This document shows, piece after piece, positions 7,216 through 11,688 of a stretch of 11,688 bases of DNA. Position numbers and translations under genes: made by a program. Position 1 is the first letter of the stretch. The number at the start of each line of letters is the position of its first letter. Where the stretch lies: contig JASHVB010000121.1 in the NCBI GenBank assembly GCA_030039695.1, positions 1 to 11,688 on the forward strand, in the 5' to 3' direction. The notes under the pieces are model-generated. The model had not been told where the DNA came from. It worked only from the letters and a program-made list of their open reading frames with translations, and did not search any database. Source of the DNA: Acetobacteraceae bacterium. GTDB lineage: Bacteria > Pseudomonadota > Alphaproteobacteria > Acetobacterales > Acetobacteraceae.

Positions 7216-8337
7216 TTACGCCGCCTGCACCACAAAAGGGATCAGACGAGTAGCCGTTTCGAGAGCTACCTCGTCAGCTGATCGAAACGGCCCGTCGAAT
7301 GGCCCGTATGGCGTGTTACCACAAATGTCTTCTAGCTCCGGCGCGACACGGACACTGTAACCGCCCGGTTGCCACGGTTCGTCTGGGATGAATCGCCATC
7401 GCGTCTCTCCCCGGTGGATGTCAATGCGACCACCCAAGGCCAAGCCGGCGTCCGAGGCGACGGTGAGCCCTTGCCAAAGCAGCGCCCAATCCAACGGTCT
7501 TGGGAACACAAGTTCGAGAGGTTCGTGGCTTCCCATCATAAGGGGCAGGGTTTTCCACACCTCGATGGCAATTGGCTCGCGGACTGCCGCCGAGACACAG
7601 AATGATTTGTTAAATGCTTCATACAAAGGACGCCCGTATGCGTCGATCATGTGAGGACCGATCGCCAGCGTGTACCGCCGGCCGGCTTGGAGCGGGGCAC
7701 CCAACTCACGGTTGGGGCCGACGCCGCGCTTCAGCCTGCCGGGATCAAGCAAGACCGTGAGGCAGGTCATGCTGGGGTCCCAGAGCTCAACCGGAGCCCG
7801 ATAGAGTATATCGGGCGCAGGCCTGCCATCCGGGTCGAGAATTTCGATATTATTCGCAGCTTGACCGCGCCGCATGGGGTTGGAGAAGCGGACGTAAAAC
7901 CGAAGCAGGTTCTCCGGCAGCACATCGCTGGAGGGGAAAACGTGGCTCACTTTCGTCTCCACTGTCCCCGGTTCTCTTGGAAACGAAAACTCAAGGGTCC
8001 GAACTTCGGTCAGGCCGGCCCCCCCTAGTGCGCGCAGATCCAAGATCGCGCGAAAGAGAATGCCTGAGTCAAACGTAAAGCGCGGGATGAATCGGACCCG
8101 ATCGCTCAGGATATCATAGCCTCCGGCGATGTCTGGGAGATCGTCGTCCAGGTCTGCAGCTTCAGCGACTTTCACGTGGAGCAAAGAGCCTACATTGCTG
8201 CCCAACGAGGCGACGAGGCCCGAGCCCAGGTTGCGGACCGTCACGCACCAGCCTATGCCGCCCGGTCCGAGCTCGATCGCGAGCTCAGGCTCCTTCGCCA
8301 TCGCGTCAGAGCGGTCGTGTATGACCGGCTCAGTCAT
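7216..8337 (-). CDS. Protein with two SbsA-like Ig (Big_5-type) domains, function unknown
   Basis: This 373-residue protein has no catalytic motif that I recognise. Two segments share a pattern found in SbsA/Big_5 Ig-like domains. The first (about 133-248) opens with LLRFYVRFSNPM and ends with AGRRYTLAIGPHMIDAYGRPL. The second (about 272-345) opens with PLELVFPRPLDWALL and ends with PGGYSVRVAPELEDICGNT. Such domains usually belong to envelope or extracellular proteins, yet the N-terminus (MTEPVIHDRSDAMAKEPELA) is charged and has no signal peptide. The N-terminal 120 residues are beta-rich and unassigned. GAGG lies 6 bases before the ATG at 8337; Met13 is an alternative start. It follows the beta-propeller gene after 51 bases, so co-transcription is likely. 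The domain call comes from pattern recognition only. Confidence 0.7.
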   Translation of the reverse strand: MTEPVIHDRSDAMAKEPELAIELGPGGIGWCVTVRNLGSGLVASLGSNVGSLLHVKVAEAADLDDDLPDIAGGYDILSDRVRFIPRFTFDSGILFRAILDLRALGGAGLTEVRTLEFSFPREPGTVETKVSHVFPSSDVLPENLLRFYVRFSNPMRRGQAANNIEILDPDGRPAPDILYRAPVELWDPSMTCLTVLLDPGRLKRGVGPNRELGAPLQAGRRYTLAIGPHMIDAYGRPLYEAFNKSFCVSAAVREPIAIEVWKTLPLMMGSHEPLELVFPRPLDWALLWQGLTVASDAGLALGGRIDIHRGETRWRFIPDEPWQPGGYSVRVAPELEDICGNTPYGPFDGPFRSADEVALETATRLIPFVVQAA

Positions 8338-8388
8338 GGCAACCTCGTCTGCCCCTGAAACGGCTCACGCCGCCTGCAACTTGCGCAC

Positions 8389-9693
8389 TCAAGTATGGTC
8401 GATCTCACTGCGGTGTACTTTATAATGGAACGGGTCCGGACCACCCGGAAAATTCATCTCCGACATGCCGAAGCGGCGATCGAAGAAGTACGGCACCATC
8501 AGCGTGCCGAGGTCCAACCGATAGGCCGTCTTCGGGTGTCGCCAGATGACGACCGCCCATTGGGGATCGAGGATCGCGATGTGCTCGGCCCGTATGGGAA
8601 GGTCGCGCTGCGTGCGCCCCAGGCCACCCGGTCCGAAATCGATCGGGCTGCCGGTCGGCTCGGGCGGCGCGGTTTCCAGGTCCGCAACCGCGATTTGCGA
8701 CGCGCTGCGGACGTCGATGGTTACCAGAAGATAGTCTTTGTGATCGAAGGGATGATTGAAGGTAAGCATGTCAAGGGGATTGCTGCCATAACCCAGCTCG
8801 CCGATAGTATCCCCGCGCACATGTGCCCCATCCTTCAAGGCGGCGAGCGGAAAGCGGACCAGCGGCGTGCAACCATACACCGCGAAGAGGTGGGGCTCGC
8901 CGCGGATCTCCCGGATGAGTTGTCGAACGATCGGGGCACGGGTTTCGAATTCGCCGTGCACCGGATGCCAGATTTCAACGCTGCAGGTTGCCTTCTCGCC
9001 TGTGAACGGGTACGGGATTCGGTACAGAGTCGAAGCGAAACGCTGGTTCGAAATTCCGGTAACGAAGACCTCCCCATTGTAGTAGTTGACGTCGGTGATT
9101 GCGTAGACCCGCTGGGGTTCGAATTCGAGCCGCGCGTTCATGTCCGGTTCATTCGGGATCGAGACTTTCGTGTGCGGAACACCGTCGAGCTTCAGCAACT
9201 CCAGCCGTCCGCCGTTGACCTTCACGATCGCCGGAGAGACGTCGGGCCCGCGGCCGCGTTCGACGGAGAACAGGATCTGTTTGGTGGGCTGGTGCACCGC
9301 CATGTCGTTGATAACGATGTTGTCGTAGGTCGTGCCCATGAGCCCGGCAAGCTTCACATCGAGGCCACGGACCAGGTCGACACCTTCGAAGTTGTGAAAA
9401 TTGCCCAGCGCTACACCGGTCTGCGGTGTCAGATCCTCGTCCCTCAGCGCGAAAGCATGAACCGCGGCGCCGCCGATGTCACCGACGAAGAGCACGTTTT
9501 CGGGTCCAAAAGCCATCACGCCGGCTGACCGGAGTGGCCCCGCTGATCGCGGCCAATCGGCATCGGCCGGCGCGGCTTGGGTGCCGCCAGACGCAAGGAA
9601 GCTCCCCGCCAACGCGATCCCGACGCCGGACATCGCGCCGAGGCCGAGGGTGCTTCGCCGTGAGTGCAGACCGGGTACTGACGAATCATTCAT
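8389..9693 (-). CDS. Tat-exported beta-propeller-like protein, function unknown
   Basis: From the ATG at 9693 the protein has 434 residues. SRRSTLGLG (11-19) followed by a hydrophobic stretch to about 34 and a TQA-AP site near 40 is a convincing twin-arginine export signal. The frame stays open 64 codons further upstream, but that part is Arg/Pro-rich and would bury the signal, so 9693 is preferred; GAGAGGGG directly precedes it. The mature protein shows recurring strand blocks typical of WD/NHL/YVTN-like propellers: VMAFGPENVLFVGDIGGAAVHA (59-80, shortened here for key residues G63, D72), DNIVINDMAVHQP, NGEVFVTGISNQRFASTLYR, GEPHLFAVYGCTPLVRF and HIAILDPQWAVVIWR. No enzyme motif or heme site is seen. 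It is first of the four minus-strand genes, ending 51 bases before the SbsA-like gene. The propeller fold is inferred; export is more certain. Confidence 0.78.
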   Translation of the reverse strand: MNDSSVPGLHSRRSTLGLGAMSGVGIALAGSFLASGGTQAAPADADWPRSAGPLRSAGVMAFGPENVLFVGDIGGAAVHAFALRDEDLTPQTGVALGNFHNFEGVDLVRGLDVKLAGLMGTTYDNIVINDMAVHQPTKQILFSVERGRGPDVSPAIVKVNGGRLELLKLDGVPHTKVSIPNEPDMNARLEFEPQRVYAITDVNYYNGEVFVTGISNQRFASTLYRIPYPFTGEKATCSVEIWHPVHGEFETRAPIVRQLIREIRGEPHLFAVYGCTPLVRFPLAALKDGAHVRGDTIGELGYGSNPLDMLTFNHPFDHKDYLLVTIDVRSASQIAVADLETAPPEPTGSPIDFGPGGLGRTQRDLPIRAEHIAILDPQWAVVIWRHPKTAYRLDLGTLMVPYFFDRRFGMSEMNFPGGPDPFHYKVHRSEIDHT

Positions 9694-9756
9694 CCCCTCT
9701 CTCTCCTCAACCAGGTCGCGGTGATGCTCGGTAGGTAGAGGCGGCGGGTGGGAGCG

Positions 9757-9773
9757 AATAGCGGTAATAGCGG
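9757..9773. repeat. Tandem AATAGCGG direct repeat (9-bp period)
   Basis: AATAGCGG occurs at 9757-9764 and again at 9766-9773, separated by one T. It sits 64-80 bases upstream of the propeller gene start. The spacing of about one helical turn fits a regulator binding site; the role is inferred. Confidence 0.5.
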
Positions 9774-9791
9774 AAAGCTCTTTTCCTGTTT

Positions 9792-9811
9792 CGGCCCCAC
9801 GGTTGGGGCCG
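9792..9811. promoter_or_regulatory. Perfect 8-bp stem hairpin, CGGCCCCA-CGGT-TGGGGCCG
   Basis: The arms 9792-9799 and 9804-9811 pair perfectly around a 4-base loop. On the plus strand only GTTT follows, and on the minus strand AAACAGGAAAA follows, so it is a poor intrinsic terminator on either strand. It could be an operator or an attenuator-like element. Confidence 0.4.
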
Positions 9812-10008
9812 TTTGGCCACGGGCTGGGTGAATACCGGGTTTCGAACCGTCTGCGACGGCCACTACTATCCGGAGATGCTCGCACCCGAGGCGGCTGTCC
9901 CGAGTTTGGAAAAATATATCCCGGTGTTGGTGCCTACCGCCCCAAATCGCTCGCCCCTCTACTTATGGCCTCTGGCGTTGCCGGATGCGGAGCAAAAGGG
10001 AGGCGGCC

Positions 10009-10680
10009 ATGCAGATAGCAATCATCGGGCTGGGAAACATTGGAGCGACCCTCGCCACCCGGCTGACCGCCGGCGGAGTCGATGTGATCGTATCCGAGCG
10101 AAACCTCGACAAGGCCCAGCAGCTCGCAACCAGGCTCGGGCCTCGAACAAACGTCGTGCCTGTCGCTGACGCGATCAGGTTAGCTGACGTCGTCGTCCTG
10201 GCGATCTGGTTCGACACGATCAGAGAGATGTTGGCCGTCAACCGCGGCGCGCTCTCGGGCAAGATTGTCGTCGATCCGTCCAACCCCATCGTACCGGACG
10301 GCAATGGTGGCTTCAGGAAGACGATTGCCGAGCACCAGTCCGCGGGCATGATCATCGCTGGACTGCTGCCGGACAATGCGGAGCCCGTGAAGGCGTTCGG
10401 AACTCTGAGTGCGCAGTCCCTCGCGAGCGCCGCCAACCGCACGCCCGACCCGGCCGTACTGTTCTACGCCACCGACTACCCGCAAGCGGGACGCGTCGTC
10501 GCGAGGCTCATCATTGCCAGTGGGTTTTCCCCGTTCAATGTCGGTGGGATCGATCAGTCGATCCGGATTGAGGTCGGCGGCGACCTGCACGAGTTAGGCA
10601 AGCTCGGAAAACTCGTGTCTCCAGGCGAGGCGGAACAACTGCTCGGTGGCCAAGGCCGTCGGGATATCGGCCAGCCCTGA
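10009..10680 (+). CDS. Small Rossmann-fold NAD(P)-binding oxidoreductase (F420-dependent NADP reductase-like)
   Basis: This 223-residue protein opens with MQIAIIGLGNIG, a GxGxxG dinucleotide-binding loop (7-12) right at the N-terminus. VVVLAIWFDT (61-70) and KIVVDPSNPIVPDGNG (85-100) match the strand and NP(x)P-type loop typical of the NPD/F420-NADP reductase and pyrroline-carboxylate-reductase-like group, and VKAFGTL (127-133) corresponds to the family's KAFNT block. It is probably a soluble cytoplasmic redox enzyme moving hydride between NAD(P)H and a flavin-like or other substrate. True F420 use cannot be decided here; many proteobacterial members do not use F420. GGGAGG lies 5 bases before the ATG at 10009, better than an upstream ATG at 9985. 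It is divergent from the propeller gene, with HtrA downstream after 212 bases. Whether it supplies reduced flavin to the HpaB-like enzyme is speculative. Confidence 0.82.
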   Translation: MQIAIIGLGNIGATLATRLTAGGVDVIVSERNLDKAQQLATRLGPRTNVVPVADAIRLADVVVLAIWFDTIREMLAVNRGALSGKIVVDPSNPIVPDGNGGFRKTIAEHQSAGMIIAGLLPDNAEPVKAFGTLSAQSLASAANRTPDPAVLFYATDYPQAGRVVARLIIASGFSPFNVGGIDQSIRIEVGGDLHELGKLGKLVSPGEAEQLLGGQGRRDIGQP

Positions 10681-10729
10681 TCGTGGACGCGGCGGTCGCT
10701 GACACGCACCCCAAAATAGCGCCGGCGAG

Positions 10730-10748
10730 CCCCGCGGTTCGTGCGGGG
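10730..10748 (+). terminator. Weak hairpin after the oxidoreductase gene
   Basis: CCCCGC (10730-10735) pairs with GCGGGG (10743-10748) around a 7-base loop, 50 bases after the stop codon at 10680. Only TCGTGTT follows rather than a T tract, so termination is uncertain. Confidence 0.35.
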
Positions 10749-10892
10749 TCGTGTTCCAATCGACATGGGCGGCAGCTTTGTGGATCAGCAGCCTACAACG
10801 ATGCGACGTAACAGGATCGTGCTGTATAAGCTGTAGCGCGCGAACAGGCAGGCCGATCGATCGATGGGGGATCCAACGAAGGAGGATGCAAC

Positions 10893-11688
10893 ATGTTAGA
10901 ACGTCGTGCTCGCCCCAAGCAGAGGCAAGCAATCGCCGCGCGGCAGTTCGTCTCCTCCAAGTGGCTACCCACATTGACCGTGGGAATGGTCATCTGCCTT
11001 TCCCCGGCAGCGTCGCAAGCCTCGTCAACCAGTGAAGGTTATGCTGATCTTGTCGCGCGGTTATGGCCCGCTGTGGTCAACATCACGGTCAGGACCATGA
11101 CGCCCGTAGCGTCGTCGGAAACCGGAGTTGGGCGAACCGAGAGTGGTGGCGAAGCTGACTTCGTTGGATCTGGCTTTGTAGTCGACCGTTCGGGCTATAT
11201 CGTCACGAACCGCCACGTCGTGATCAATGCGTTTTCCATTATGGTCACATTGAGTGACGGGACCCGGCTACCTGCGAATGTGATCGGCCATCCGCCTGCG
11301 ATCGACATCGCACTGTTGAAGGTTGACGCCAAACGGCCTCTTCCGACTGTAGAGTTCGCAAATAGCGAAGCGGTGCACGTCGGCGACAAGGTTTTGGCGA
11401 TCGGGAACCCGCTTGGCTTTGGCGAAACGGTGACCTCCGGCATTGTCAGCGCACTCAACCGCAACACGGGCGAATCGCCTTATGACAACTTCATCCAGAC
11501 CGATGCTGCCATCAACCACGGAAATTCCGGCGGGCCACTGTTCGATTTGCAAGGAAAGGTGATCGGTGTGGACACCGAGCTGGTCACACCGAACGCGGCC
11601 AGCACCGGTTCAATCGGGCTTGGATTGGCTATCCCTTCCGATGATGTCGTATTTGCGATCGCGGAGCTGCGGAAATATGGCCGCGTCC
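10893..11688 (+). CDS. HtrA/DegP-type trypsin-like serine protease, 3' end outside window
   Basis: The frame is open from the ATG at 10893 to the right edge (265 codons). GGAGG lies 7 bases before the ATG. A basic N-terminus (about 1-23), hydrophobic core (24-38) and SQA-SS site near 43 form a Sec signal peptide, so the enzyme is periplasmic. The protease domain has the full triad: His108 in TNRHVV, Asp138 in DIALLKV and Ser212 in GNSGGPL. VGSGFVVD (91-98) and IGNPLGFGETVTSGIVSA (170-187) are classic HtrA blocks. The family degrades or refolds damaged envelope proteins. One or two PDZ domains normally follow, but they would lie beyond the window, so full length is unknown. With four exported or envelope-type proteins encoded nearby, an envelope role is plausible, but HtrA genes are common and the link is not proven. 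Confidence 0.92.
   Translation, partial: MLERRARPKQRQAIAARQFVSSKWLPTLTVGMVICLSPAASQASSTSEGYADLVARLWPAVVNITVRTMTPVASSETGVGRTESGGEADFVGSGFVVDRSGYIVTNRHVVINAFSIMVTLSDGTRLPANVIGHPPAIDIALLKVDAKRPLPTVEFANSEAVHVGDKVLAIGNPLGFGETVTSGIVSALNRNTGESPYDNFIQTDAAINHGNSGGPLFDLQGKVIGVDTELVTPNAASTGSIGLGLAIPSDDVVFAIAELRKYGRV

Larger units (their letters stand above)
9694..10008. other. Divergent intergenic region with repeat, hairpin and an unassigned frame
   Basis: These 315 bases lie between the divergent propeller and oxidoreductase genes and should carry promoters for both. They contain a tandem 8-bp repeat (9757-9773) and a hairpin (9792-9811). A plus-strand frame from about 9813 encodes the protein-like segment YYPEMLAPEAAVPSLEKY followed by IPVLVPTAPNRSPLYLWPLA. 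It may be a gene fragment, but I cannot identify it, and it runs out of phase into the next gene. Confidence 0.45.

Noticed and set aside
8395..9528. Plus-strand open frame (377 codons) opposite the propeller gene
   Set aside because: It is the complement of a gene with a clear Tat signal and ribosome binding site. Its own translation is rich in Arg and Asp and matches no family I know.
10854..10863. CGATCGATCG palindrome before the HtrA gene
   Set aside because: It is short, self-repeating and common in GC-rich DNA, with no supporting second copy or promoter nearby.

Overview
The window looks like accessory, catabolism-associated DNA from a GC-rich Gram-negative bacterium. I infer a proteobacterium, perhaps an alphaproteobacterium, from the G/C-rich codon use, the Shine-Dalgarno sites, the twin-arginine and Sec export signals and an HtrA-type periplasmic protease. 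No rRNA, tRNA or CRISPR array was seen. Nothing in the sequence fixes the genus.

Left part (1-4361). A HpcH/HpaI-type aldolase (minus strand, cut by the left edge, GTG start) diverges from an HpaB-type FADH2-dependent phenol hydroxylase. The 309 bp between them hold a perfect 24-bp dyad, CGCGTCAG-N8-CTGACGCG, plus extra half-sites: a good candidate operator. Downstream of hpaB lies a dead C-terminal remnant of an IS5-family transposase. It has lost its catalytic Glu and carries two consecutive in-frame stops. Then come an alpha/beta hydrolase of the Asp-nucleophile (epoxide hydrolase/dehalogenase) type and a DUF3237 protein. Together these four enzymes suggest breakdown of an aromatic or phenolic compound. 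The pathway is inferred, and no flavin reductase (HpaC) partner is present.

Middle part (4449-9693). Four genes lie head-to-tail on the minus strand. In transcription order they are a Tat-exported beta-propeller-like protein, a protein with SbsA-like Ig folds, a Tat-exported metallo-beta-lactamase-fold hydrolase with a complete metal site, and a beta-helix-like repeat protein. Three of the four have no known function. Gaps of 51, 158 and 257 bp allow, but do not prove, a single operon. This set is the best candidate for an undescribed, envelope-facing system.

Right part (9694-11688). A 315-bp divergent intergenic region holds a tandem AATAGCGG repeat and an 8-bp-stem hairpin. It is followed by a small Rossmann-fold NAD(P)-binding oxidoreductase (F420-dependent NADP reductase-like) and the first 265 codons of an exported HtrA/DegP-type serine protease that runs off the right edge.
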